This document shows positions 10,036-20,218 of a DNA stretch of 58,259 nt, one piece after another. The stretch comes from Obelidium mucronatum (Eukaryota > Chytridiomycota > Chytridiomycetes > Chytridiales > Chytriomycetaceae), in NCBI GenBank assembly GCA_025765595.1, contig JAIVFH010000170.1, positions 1 through 58,259 of the forward strand. The letters run 5' to 3'. The position numbers and the translations under genes were made by a program. The first letter of the stretch is position 1; every line of letters starts with the position of its first letter. The notes under the pieces are model-generated. The model was given only the letters and a program-made list of their open reading frames with translations, had not been told where the DNA came from and searched no databases.

Positions 10036-12046
10036 TTAAAGCAACAATGCGACGGCAGCAGCAACGGCAGCGCTACCAATAAGCTTATCAGCACTGTTGG
10101 CGACCAAGTTGTTGCTAGCCTTGGTGGTAGTCGCTGGGGTGTTTCCAGCTGGGACTGGTGCGTATGGAGCAGATCCCGCAGAGGCGGATGGAGTGCTTCC
10201 AGCTGGAGCACCGTAAGTGTTTGATGGAGAGTTTCCAGCAGCGGCACCAGTAGTAGTGGTGCAAGATGCAGCAGCAGCGCTACCAGAAGCAGTAGCGGAG
10301 GCAGTGGCAGTAGCAGTAGCAGTGCAAGTGGTAGTAGTGCTGGTGGAGCAAGTGGATCCTGCGGCAGTAGCGCCAACACCGGCAGTTCCTTGAGTGAACT
10401 GGATGTTGATACCACTCTGTCTCTTAACTGGACCACCGATCGCAGTCAACTGGTAAGAAACAGTTCCAAGGACAGAAGTGTTGGCGTTGATGCTGACAAT
10501 CAAGTTCAAGCTGGCAGTCAAGTTGAAGGCGTACCAGATGCTTCCAACAAAGGTGGGGACTGGGAAGGTGATTTCAGTACCGTTGGTGATGGGGGTGCTG
10601 GTGATGTTGAAGGGAGATCCGACACCGTAAGTGGCGTTGTTGGTGGCAGGCCCGAAAGTGTAGGTGGTGCTGGTCAAGGTGACGAACACAGCAGCGAGGC
10701 CAGATGGGCTGGATGGAAGATTTCCACCAAGGACTTCAGTGACTTGTCCTGGAGTGAGGGAAACGTTGGCAGATTGCAAAGAGGCTGCAATGAGAGCTGG
10801 GTCGACAGGTCCGAGGGAGGATGGGAAAGTGGCGGCGAGGGAAGCGGCGAGGGAAGTACCGTTGGTTCCAGTGAATGGAGTTGGGGTGGTGGCGTTGACT
10901 GGGCCGGCGGCAGCGAGAGCGGCCAGTCCGGATGGAGCAGCAACGTTCTTGCATCGGTTAAGTGGCGATGGTGGGCTGACTGGGTTACAAGTTGGCTTGG
11001 TGTAGTGAATGGCAAAGTCGGTGGAGTTGGCCAAAACGGCTTGAGCAGTTTGTCCAGTAACTGGAACACGGGCATTTACACTCAAAGTCAAAACAGTGGA
11101 TCCAGTTTCACTGACCCAGTCAACAGTAGCCTTGGTCTTGGTCAAACGCAAGTGAGCGAATCCGTAGGAAAGAGTTTCGTTACCAGCGGTGAAGGTTTGG
11201 TCCAATGGAGCACAAGCCTTGTCGAGCTTACCACCAGATCCAGATTGAATTTGAAGGGTGCTTCCATTGTTGGTCAAGTATCCGGCAAGAGAGTGTTCGT
11301 GTCCGTTCATGTAACCAGAAACGTTCCACTTGTTGATGTAGCTCAAAAGAGTTGGCATGTACTTGGTTTGGGCGTTTCCTTGGCAGGTGTAGATTGGGTG
11401 GTGACCAACAACAAAGATGTAAGCGTCGTTGTTGGCAGCGGCGATAGCGTTTTCGATCCAGGACAATTGCTTGGCGACAGTGTTGGATTCGGCGTTCCAT
11501 CCCAAAGCAGTGAATTGGGTGGCCATGGCGGTGGTGTACCCAGTGAAGTTGTAGTACAAGAGGTCAGTTTCAATGAAGATGAAGGAAGCGTAAACTCCAG
11601 TGTCGACTTGAACACGCTTGGTGTAGAAGTAGTCTGGCAAAACCCAGTTGGCACCTTGGTGCTCAAGTTCAGAAGTAGCAGATCCAGCTCCGTTCCAATC
11701 GTGGTTTCTGAAAGAAACGAAGGGAGGTCAGCAAAACATTTTGAGATCTGGTTGAATAAATGATGGTTTACCCCATGACGGTCCACCATGGCAGAGTCTT
11801 CAAGTAGGTTCCGTTGAACACGTTCGCCCAGATTTGAGTGAACTTGGCATCGTCGGCAGTTTGAATACCGTCGTAACTGAGGGCACCGGCTCCAGAGTAA
11901 AAGTTGTCTCCAGTTGAAATAACGGCCAGAGCGGAAGTGGCTTGAGCTCTAGTGTCCATGGAAGCGGCAACGTTGGTCAAGTTGGCACTGAGGGCACCCC
12001 AGTCTCCAACAATCAGAGCATTAAAGGAAGGTGACTGTACAACCAT
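10036..12046 (-). CDS. Purple acid phosphatase (ACP5/TRAP-like) with GPI-type tail
   Basis: Two exons (12046-11772, 11707-10036) give 648 residues. The metallophosphoesterase motifs occur in order: GDWG (res ~14), STGDNFY (~45), VMGNHDW across the intron, VVGHHPIY and NGHEHSL. This set is that of ACP5-type purple acid phosphatases with a dinuclear metal centre. The catalytic domain (~300 residues) is followed by ~350 residues rich in Ala, Ser, Thr, Pro with many NxT/S sites, and a hydrophobic C-terminus (IGSAAVAAAVALLL) suggesting GPI anchoring. A TATA box sits ~50 bp upstream. There is no signal peptide at this ATG; an alternative first exon at ~12157 could supply one. A 457-codon antisense frame here is a composition artefact. 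Confidence 0.9.
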
Positions 12047-12095
12047 GTTTTCTAGATTTCTATAATAATTTGACTGGTGGGAACAAAGTCCAGGA

Positions 12096-12102
12096 TTATA
12101 TA
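12096..12102 (-). promoter_or_regulatory. TATA box of the acid phosphatase gene
   Basis: TATATAA on the minus strand about 50 bp upstream of the phosphatase ATG at 12046, in an otherwise gene-free stretch. Confidence 0.5.
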
Positions 12103-12488
12103 GGAATTATTTCAGTACAAGCAAGCAATAACTGAAATAGGCCAAGAAATTTGCCATGCACCCAGCGACCCACAAATTTTGCACTCTGGGGAAGAGACAA
12201 GTAGCACAGTCTCAAAGAATTTCACGCGAGGAAATAATCTGAGTCCAGTGCTATTTAGTAACTATTTTGATTCCCAGCCTCGGTTGTTGCTTTGCAATGT
12301 GGGCACACGCTTGATATTGGGCACACGCCCAACAAAAATTTTTGCGTGCACGCTCTCTCTTTGAATTCAATAAAATGAAAGAATTCAAGACGCGACCGGC
12401 TTCTGTTCCAACTTAAATGTGCGGATCGAATTTGGATGACTCTGTGTGTTGGGGGATCTTCAATTGGGTTTCTGGTGACTCGCGCCAA
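12103..12488. other. Intergenic, no gene seen
   Basis: Between the phosphatase promoter and the GST-like relic. It contains CACGCCC/GGGCACAC-like words but no frame or RNA gene that I can support. A minus-strand ATG at 12157 opening MANFLAYFSYCLL is discussed as a possible signal-peptide exon. Confidence 0.4.
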
Positions 12489-13060
12489 ATGAAAAGAGCA
12501 ACGATGATGCCTAGCGTTCAAAACTTCAGCCTTGTACTTGGAGCAGCCAAAGTTATCGCTGCTAACGACGTCGGGTGTGTGAGGGTGTGTGTGATATGGT
12601 TGATTTGAAATTGACGAAAAATCGTTAGCGCAGCGTTCTTCATTTCTGCGCATCGCGCGTGTCTTTTTCCAGACGGGCGCACTGGCGGCGTATCGAGCGG
12701 ACATCCACGCAAAGAAGGTCGAGGCAGGTCCAAGCAAGCGCCGACTTTCTGGGCATCAACGCGGCCGTGGCTGAAGCCTTTTAAGCCTCGAAGACGCGTC
12801 CAGCCGCGAATCCCGACGAACGCGGTTTTCTAGCGCCCGCGTCGCGCAGAAGCTCGCGTTTCTCGACGACGTCGAGCTGGAGGACGGGCGGCGCTTCTGG
12901 ATCGGCGACGCGTTCACCGCAGTCGATGCGGACACTTCGGTGATTCTGTCGCGGGCGATCGACTTGCCCGCGTTTCTAAATGTGCAAAAAATACCAGCAG
13001 GGCGTTCAGAGTCTGGACTTGCGAAGGAAACCCGTATGCTGATGGCAAGATGTGTAGCGG
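12489..13060 (+). pseudogene. Decayed glutathione S-transferase-like gene
   Basis: A GC-rich patch preserves pieces of a GST-like protein in shifting frames. A first exon may run MKRATMMPSVQNFSLVL to 12578. After a GT..AG gap come AAYRADIHAKKVEA, then in another frame SADFLGINAAVAEAF followed by TAA, then a long C-terminal-domain piece: QKLAFLDDVELEDGRR, FWIGDAFTAVDAD, LSRAIDLPAFL. The GDxFTxxDA core is the GST C-domain signature. A further shift gives KYQQGVQSLDLR. At least two frameshifts and one stop prevent a continuous product with any simple splicing I could find. Family call is by motif and moderate only. Confidence 0.5.
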
Positions 13061-13091
13061 TTGTTTTATTTTGTAATATTTTAAAAAGTCA

Positions 13092-13598
13092 ATGCTTCGA
13101 TTGCCGCTTCTCTCACACTCCTTGGCTCAACGCTGCCGGGCGCATGCCGTAAACTTTCCTAGCATGACCGGAGGCACATTCCCCGCCGGCAGCACTCGTA
13201 GATACGCTGGCCTGGCACCACCAACGCAAAGCGCACAGCTCAACGTGTTCAACGAGCCGATGGCTGTCTGCTGTACTTCCCCGCTGACTGGCTTCTTTCG
13301 GACTGGCTCCTGTGAGACTGATGAGGAGAACGATGTTGGTCGCCACACTGTTTGTGTGCTGATTTCAAACGAATTTCTCAAACACCAAAGGGCAATCGGC
13401 AATGATTTGATTACACCACGACCAGAGTTTGGATTTGTTGGTCTAAAGGAAGGGGATCGATGGTGTGTGTGTGCTTCAAGGTGGAAGCAGAGTGTGGACC
13501 AAGGTGTTGTGGCAAAAGTTATCCTTCATTCCACAAACGTCAAGACTCTGCGGATCCTGGGAATGACACTGGAGGAGCTGCTGCAATATTCTGCTTGA
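13092..13598 (+). CDS. DUF2237 family protein
   Basis: One exon, 168 residues. The first ~45 residues are basic/hydroxylated (MLRLPLLSHSLAQRCRAHA) and may be a mitochondrial presequence. The rest matches the DUF2237 family: NVFNEPMAVCCTSPLTGFFR, GRHTVCVLISNEFLKHQ, GNDLITPRPEFGFVGLKEG, DRWCVCASRWKQ, and a closing HSTNVKTLRILGMTLEELL. The conserved Cys residues (CC, C, WCxCA) suggest metal or redox chemistry, but no activity is known to me. Start chosen at the ATG that gives the presequence; an internal ATG (SMTGGT) would give a cytosolic form. Confidence 0.85.
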   Translation: MLRLPLLSHSLAQRCRAHAVNFPSMTGGTFPAGSTRRYAGLAPPTQSAQLNVFNEPMAVCCTSPLTGFFRTGSCETDEENDVGRHTVCVLISNEFLKHQRAIGNDLITPRPEFGFVGLKEGDRWCVCASRWKQSVDQGVVAKVILHSTNVKTLRILGMTLEELLQYSA

Positions 13599-13648
13599 TC
13601 TTATAGAATATAAATTCACTTCACCAATGGCGTCTTTATTTCCTCACT

Positions 13649-15052
13649 TCACTGGTTCGCTTTGTAGACCGTTTGAGTTGTAGTCTTGACAATTTTGTTA
13701 CCAGATCCTGTGGTTGTGGTGACAGTTGTAGTCTTGGTGGCCTTGGTCCAAGTTTGAGCCACCTTCTTGACACTGGAAGCTTCCACAGCGGGCTCTGCAG
13801 AAGGAGCAACATCCTCGCCAATTTGTTTAACCTCTGCCTTGTCATCAGCAGGATTTTCGACAGACTTTTCAGTCGCTTCGACCTCAGCCTTTTCAGCATC
13901 CTTCACCGCAAGAAATTCCTCAGAAAACTTCACCAACGAGTCTTCTGTAATCTCTCCATTGTAGTATTGAATCTGAGGAGGATCAAAGGAAACAGCAAGA
14001 ACATCAATCTTTGTCTCTTTGGCAGAAACAAGATCCTCGCCAAAGTGGCGACCCGCCCAACCTCGTATACCGCGGCCTGATGGACTTTTTCCACTGTCAT
14101 AGAAAATTATCATTCTTGGTGCCAATTCTTGTGTAGTTTCCGTGGCTGGAACAATGCGGCAAACATCGCCATCGCAGACAACCGATCCTGGTTCTTCTGC
14201 ATCAGACTTGCGTGGTACCATTCGTTCGGCAACGTTATTCAAAACCGTCTTGATATGTGTGAGATCTTCTGGACTTGCCGTGGATGCATACACAACCAAG
14301 AAGGGTTTGTCTCCTTGGCGGATTCCATTGGCGTAATACGTTTTACTCAAATCCCCAACCTTGTGGCTCTTGAATGGGATAGGCTCGCCCTGATTTGATT
14401 CATTAGAATAAATCGCAATCCTATTGCATCAGTTTATGTTGGTGCTTACTTGATTGAGGGCAAATGTCGCGTCAACGTTGACGGCCTTGTACTCTGAATC
14501 AACCACAAGAAGGTGAGACGCATTATCAGCCACATGCACATCATAGATCCCAGTCAAATAAAACTGGACTGCATGATTTTCATCAAAAGCAACAACCGGC
14601 CATGGAACCAATGCAGTATGAGCCGCATGTTCCTCAGCAGTCTTTGCCCTACTAATCATTACAACCTCAAACTCGTCCTTATCATCCCCACAGCGTTGAG
14701 AATACTTGGCAATCAATGCATCACGCGTTGCCTTACAAATAGCTTCATCGTCTGGCATTACAGTCTTGACAAAGGTGTGGCCATCAACCTTGTGCAGCTC
14801 CGCGGATTTAGCCACACACACCTCGCAGAGCTTGAACTGAGCGCATTCAGTACATTCAAATGAATCACCGTACTGCTGCATGACCCCACAGTCGCCTCTA
14901 CACATTCCCCACCACGGCTTTTCGAAAACGGTTGTATCAAAAAAGAAGGCCAAGTTCTTTTTGTTCCTGATGATTGAGGTGGGATCGGCAATGCGTGTGC
15001 TTGTGTGATCTACTAATTGGATTGCATCCAAAACCGAGTGCAAAATGATCAT
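13649..15052 (-). CDS. Nucleoredoxin/tryparedoxin-like protein with inserted ZZ zinc finger
   Basis: Two exons (15052-14450, 14389-13649) give 447 residues. Residues ~1-30 look like the start of a nucleoredoxin thioredoxin domain (LVDHTS ... IIRNKKNLAFFFDTT). Where family members have W-C-P-P-C, this protein instead has a ZZ-type finger at ~36-80: CRGDC, FECTEC, LCEVC, then H..GH. The thioredoxin fold resumes with ALIAKYSQRC, FEVVMISRAKTAEEH, VPWPVVAFDE and YDVHVADNASHLLVVDSEY. A C-terminal PDI-like domain follows (FLVVYAS ... RMIIFYDSG ... IQYYNGEITEDSLVKF), then a Lys/Glu/Thr-rich tail. Redox activity at the usual site is unlikely; a binding or scaffold role is inferred. Its start codon overlaps that of the transposase on the other strand. 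Confidence 0.8.
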
Positions 15053-18000
15053 GCATTGTAACTGGTGTCTGAAACGCTTCACTGGAAAAAGAGCAAGACA
15101 TCTGTTATCTGCTCATTGCGACAAATATCATGTGACAGAAAGTAACGTAAACACACCCATCCGACTGCCTCACCCCACACAACCAGAAGAAAATATTCCG
15201 GGTAAAACTATCAATGGAATCCAGTGTTTTTATTAAATATTTCTAGATTTTGATGCCGATGACGATATTGAACAAGTTCCAGATTCTGGCCAAAATAGCC
15301 CAACTTCCCCAGCAAAATTGCCAACTCCAGACAACCGAAATTACGGTATGCCATTGATTGAAAGAAAACTTACTAAAAATAAAATAAATAGGAGAACCAG
15401 TAAATTTGGAAATTGTAGAGTCTATTTTCCTGCAACAAAAGCGAGAAATAATGCAAAAATTCAAGCCAATTGACATAAGTTTCATGAAGCACGTAATTCT
15501 TGATAATCCTATGGGACAATCTGAAATCACTAAGTAAGTTAAAGCAATTGGCAAAATTCAACTGAATCTTTCATAGACTCCTGCAGTTTCAGTCAAGATG
15601 GTTCCCGAAGGAGTCCCTATCTACATTTAAATCTGGAAAAAAGCTCCTCGATGCTGTGGATGAATTGCAATTGAGTGTGGTAAGCAAATGCCGTTTTAAG
15701 TTTTGAATTTCACGTCAATTGTCATTCAGGATTACGAGCTGCGCAACATATCATTCAAAGAAATCGCAATTAGTTTGCCGCCAGAATTTAAGCTGCTTGC
15801 TAAACGCTATTATCAAACAATGGACTCTAATGTTTACATTCGCCCTATGCGAAAAGTTATTCAGACAACGCTTCAAGATCGTTCACTTGACAGCCACTTT
15901 CAATATAAATTTAAGCGACAAATTGATTCTCAAAACAATCGCCTTTATTCAGAGGCATGGTCATCGGATCGCTGTGAGACACTTCAGGTATAAGCATCTT
16001 TACTGTACTTAACTGAAACTATACTCTAGAATATGCTACCAGATGGGGCAACGGCCCTACTTCTCACTATTGGATCTGACGCAGCTATAGCAACAAAGCT
16101 TGGAAAAAAATCATTCCATCCGTTTCACTTAGATTTTGGTTTGAAACAACTTTCCACAACTGATTAGTTCACTGACAACAAAATTGGGTAATCAGCAAAT
16201 TTAAACAAGGGCTACCGAAAAATACTATCAAATCGATCTCGCCAGTTACTATTCTATATGCCAAAAATCCATAAAAACTCCAACAGTGAGTCAAAATCCC
16301 CGGCTTGGCTTTTGGCTTTCAAAAGGGCATTCTTCCATGCTGTACTAAGGACTGCTTTATCAGACATTGAAGACTGGATAAGAGAGTATGTTAAAATATT
16401 TTAGTGGTGTTTATATAAATGTACTGTATTAGAGGTGTTGAGTTGGAAAGCCCTGATGGAAGAATTCGCTGGTATTTTCCTGTACTTATGCATGTAAATG
16501 GAGATTATCCGGAACTATGCATGTTGTCCTTGACTGTTGCAGGAAAATCTGCACCAATGACATGCTGTTTTGTTCCAGAAGACCATTTGTGTGATTGTGG
16601 GGATCCATGTGGAAAATTCTACGACCTCAAGACAACCAAGAAAATGAAGGAATTGATTCAGCAAGGTAACGAAATCAACGCAAAGACTTCACGACAGAAT
16701 TTTTTCAAAGCTTATGGCATTGTTGAACACATCCAGGTGAGATTTAATGACAAGTCTGCACTTGCACTTAAACTATCTTTGAAATAGAATGCATTCTATG
16801 CACTTGGTCCAACGTTTTGTATTAATGAGGCCATTACTCCAGACAAGCTTCATGTCAATGAATCTGGGGTTTTTGCTCATCATTTGTGGCTTTTTATTAA
16901 AGCTAATATTGAAAAAGAGTATCCGGAGAATGGGCTAGACTTACTTGATTCCAGGTGATGCTTTCCTCCTTCCCTTCATTTCACTGCTTCATTTAAATAT
17001 CATCATAGATTTGTCATTCTTTCAAAATTTCCTGCAAAATTTCCAGGTATTAAAACTTTTAAGAATGGTGTAACGTTGCACAGCCGTCTCACAAGGGATG
17101 ACTATCAAGCAATTATGAAGGTGATGCATATGCTAGGTTTAATTTGCCTAACCCTGAATTTTAGTCATTGCTACTCTGCGCAGTTGACTTGTTAGATGAA
17201 CAACAGTTGGAATGCTTCAAAACCTTCAACGACTTAGTCATGACTATCTCTTCAACAGCGTTCACAGATACTGATTTGGATGCCATGCAGCAAAAATTTG
17301 TTCAATTTGAGCAGCAGATAAAATGCTTTTTGGCAAACTCAAAGGTTTGCATAGCTGATTTATTTCACAATTAACTTTCAAGGTACAGTCAAAACTTTGC
17401 TTTCCAAAACTCCACACATTTGGCCAATTTGCGCATTTGATTCGTAAACTTGGTGCTCCTGATGGCTACGGCACGGAAGCTGTTGAGGCAAGCCATGTTA
17501 ATGATGTAGTTAAAGCATATCTTGCATCCAACCGAAAGAACGCTGAAGAGCAGGTAATTTCTGAAAGATACGCTGAAAGTCTCGAATCTAAAAATAACTA
17601 TAGATGATGCGTTTTGTTGCCCGTCAGGACAAAATGATAATCTTATCGCGCGTTTTTGGTTGGGCTGAAAATACACAAAAAATTGGCATTGGACTTCAAC
17701 ACAAGCTTGTCAAAGTGATGCATATGTCATTTTTTCATATCCTTGACAAGTCGTCTGACTTGCAATATTCTGGAATCAAGGCAAAGATTAGCAAGCACCT
17801 GGAACTTGCAACCAACAAAGTATGTCTTTGTTAGTTTTCACACACACTAATGAAATAACAGGCTGTATTCTATCGCACAGTGAAAATTACAGATCATGAT
17901 GAAGATGGAATTCCGGCAATACAACATCTGCGGACTGGCCCTACCTATATGCACTGTTGCCTGTATGATGTAGGTACAGGAAATGGGATAAAAGGAAGTA

Positions 18001-18461
18001 ATTGGGCACTCGGTGGCCTTGTTGCATTGTTCAGGGTATGCCAGGCTGATCATAAGGCAAATACATCCTTTGCATTGTTGCAGCAGTACCATACCCTCCC
18101 ACTTGAAAGGCAGAATAATACTGGGTGCTGGATTTTTGAAAAACCATTGCCAAAAAATACAGTGGTGGTACCACTTGCGAACATTGGCATGCGTGCTTGG
18201 GTGGTGCCATTTTTTCAAGATGGAAGGGAGGGTAGAAGTGGACAAGTTTATTTGAATAGCTATTCTGATAAGTACGTTTGGTCGCAAATTCCATGTTCTT
18301 TTTGACTGTTTTTGATTGTTTTTGATTGTTTTAATTTTCCTTGATATTTTTTGATTAATAAAGTCTGATTTCTATGCTTTCCTTTAAGTCCTGGGGATCT
18401 GTTGGAATCCATTAGCGGCATTTGTTCAAGATCAACCTTTGGCGATAAGACCAGGCAATGA
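15045..18461 (+). CDS. Plavaka-type (CMC/CACTA group) transposase, intact
   Basis: Fifteen exons with phase-consistent GT..AG introns of mostly 40-65 nt (last one 117 nt) give 896 residues without a stop. Key exon ends: 15201, 15345, 15533, 15679, 15987, 16138, 16385, 16736, 16954, 17120, 17344, 17553, 17819, 18271. N-terminus has a C2H2-like finger (CNWC ... HLLSAHC). Core motifs are those of Plavaka transposases: YSEAWSSDRCETLQ, LLLTIGSDAAIATKLGKKSF, NLNKGYRKIL, GDYPELCMLSL, ITPDKLHVNESGVFAHHLW, FPKLHTFGQFAHLIRKLGA, GYGTEAVEASHVNDVVKAYL. The D of GSD, D of PDKLH and E of TEAVE fit the family's DDE positions. It may be a live element or a domesticated gene; no TIR or target duplication was found. 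Confidence 0.8.
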
Positions 18462-18598
18462 CTTCAATTGTCCAGGAAAGGGAGGGGTTCATTGGTCTTC
18501 TTCTTGCAATGTTTCTGAGAAACTTTTGAACACACTCTTTTACTTTATTTAAGAACACAACGTTGGATTAGCGCAGGCAAATCCTGATAGTCTCCTCA

Positions 18599-18823
18599 TG
18601 TGCCTGGGATCAATCCCCAGGAAGTCCCTTAGAGTCCCTGGGATCGACTCCTAGCTTTGCCTTATGTGCCTGGGATCAATCCCTAGGAAGTCCCTTAGAG
18701 TCCCTGGGATCAACCCCTAGCTTTGCCTTGTGTGCCTGGGATCAATCCCTAGGAAGCCCCTTAGAGTCCCTGGGATCAACCCCTAGCTTTGCCTTATGTG
18801 CCTGGGATCAATCCCTAGGAAGT
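18599..18823. repeat. 66-bp tandem repeat, 3.4 copies, hairpin-rich
   Basis: Units begin at 18601, 18667, 18733 and 18799 (period exactly 66) and are nearly identical. Each unit contains two related half-units of the form CCTGGGATCAA-CCCTAGG that can fold as short hairpins. The array lies just downstream of the transposase stop, where CMC/CACTA elements carry subterminal repeats. There are no spacers, so it is not a CRISPR. Confidence 0.9.
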
Positions 18824-18919
18824 CAACTCCTTGCTGAAATTCAGTTTCACACAGTCTATGTCCAGAAATCTCAACTCATCTAAATCATCTCAAATTCATC
18901 AAAATATCTGTGAGTATTT

Positions 18920-19068
18920 GAAATGCATCTTACTGTCTCTGAAATAGAAGCAATTATTCCTTATATTTAAAATGCATCTAATTGTATCTAAAATGCAAGG
19001 AAATCATTTCTTTCATTTGAAATGCATCGCGTTGCATTTGAGATCCTTGAAATACAACAAATGCATCA
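18920..19068. repeat. Cluster of AAATGCATC motifs
   Basis: The word AAATGCAT or AAATGCA recurs near 18921, 18969, 18991, 19020 and 19060, with an inverted GCATTT at 19034, in AT-rich DNA. Spacing is 20-45 nt. Such short direct and inverted words next to a transposase resemble transposase-binding subterminal repeats; that role is inferred. Confidence 0.55.
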
Positions 19069-19104
19069 AAATTTATTTCGGCAAAAACCCCTGTTTCCTG
19101 ATGG

Positions 19105-19480
19105 TTGGAGATCAACATTGTAATTACACTGTTGCTTGGGATCCAGAGCTTACTCGCTCTTGAACGATTCTTTATTGTACGGCAAGAGATTCCAAAATCG
19201 ACTGTATCTGCAACGTTGTCGGCTTCCATGGCATTCACTGGATGTATTGTTGTTATCTTTGTTGCCATCTTTTCTACATCGGTATTTGAAATTTATCTTG
19301 TTGAGATCTGTAACACGCCTTTTTTTTAACTTTTTTTTGTGGCGGTAATTATATACATTAGTCCTCGGAACGTGGAATATGGCCAGATGATTCGGTACAG
19401 TTCTGGATCTGGCCCAGCTCTCATCACGGGTCATGGTGGGTGCATCTGCAATCCGCAATTTCTTCTTCTGGCTCGCATTC
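19105..19480 (+). pseudogene. Fragment of a seven-TM receptor-like gene
   Basis: From 19105 one frame reads VITLLLGIQSLLALERFFIV, then a short loop, then MAFTGCIVVIFVAIFS. This looks like TM3 with a class-A-like E-R-F at its cytosolic end followed by TM4. A shifted frame further on gives WPDDSVQFWIWPSSHHGSW, plausible as an extracellular loop. No start, no other helices and no consistent splicing were found. It directly follows the transposon repeats and may be a truncated gene. Similarity is by eye and weak. Confidence 0.3.
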
Positions 19481-20218
19481 GCCTGAGCTGAATGGGTCGG
19501 CGTCTTAGAAGTGCTTGAACTGTTGGATCAGGGGAAAAAAGGGGAAGTTTCTTACCAAAAAAGAATAACGATTCGCAGAGCGAGCAGAGCGATATTTGAT
19601 TCGTTTTTCATCGAACCAAGAGCCAAAGGAGAGGGGGCGATGTACATCTTTATTGCGCCAAGTTGCCCAAGATAAGTCCTGTCAACAGATTTTCCAAATA
19701 CATGTTCCAAGTTATTATGTAAGGTCCGAGGCCACTGCCAGCGAATCAAGTATAGCTGCTTATTATATTGCATTGACTTATGGTCGAACTCAAGAAGTGG
19801 CATTTAACAGAAGACTTTGACGCGTCGCTTAGATCACAAAGTGACGGCAAATACAACTTCAAGTAACAAAAAGAGGGTGGTAGGGACAGATCTCGCGTCT
19901 CCTTCGTCTTCCATTCCGACCGAAGCCAGAAAGTCTACCTAGTCAGGATCGCATGGTGCGCCGAACACTACTTGCGCACTCTCTGTCCCATACAAAGCTC
20001 TGTTTGTCCTTTATATATATACCTTTTCGAACAAATATTGAAACGCGATTCTAGGACTGACAATTCCATCAATAATTTAATTTAATAAATTCAGAGAATA
20101 ATAAAATGAGCGAGGTCTCAAAAAACCAAAAAAGGATCTTTTGAATACTGGCTAAAGGCGGAGTGCGAAGTATTTTTCTTTCAAGTTAAATCTGCGCTCT
20201 CGCTAAAGAATAATATTT
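19481..20218. other. Gene-poor stretch
   Basis: Short frames on both strands only; none has a recognisable motif or a convincing codon pattern. An 83-codon minus-strand frame (19552-19803) is the longest and I cannot support it. Confidence 0.4.

Noticed and set aside
10390..11763. 457-codon plus-strand frame opposite the acid phosphatase
   Set aside because: It is exactly antisense to a gene with full phosphatase motifs; its composition (runs of Val, Gly, Ser, Trp) is the mirror of Thr/Ala/Pro-rich codons.
18599..18823. CRISPR-like appearance of the 66-bp array
   Set aside because: Units are contiguous with no variable spacers, and the genome is eukaryotic.
19552..19803. 83-codon minus-strand frame
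   Set aside because: No motif, no neighbouring exons and weak codon pattern; insufficient to call a gene.
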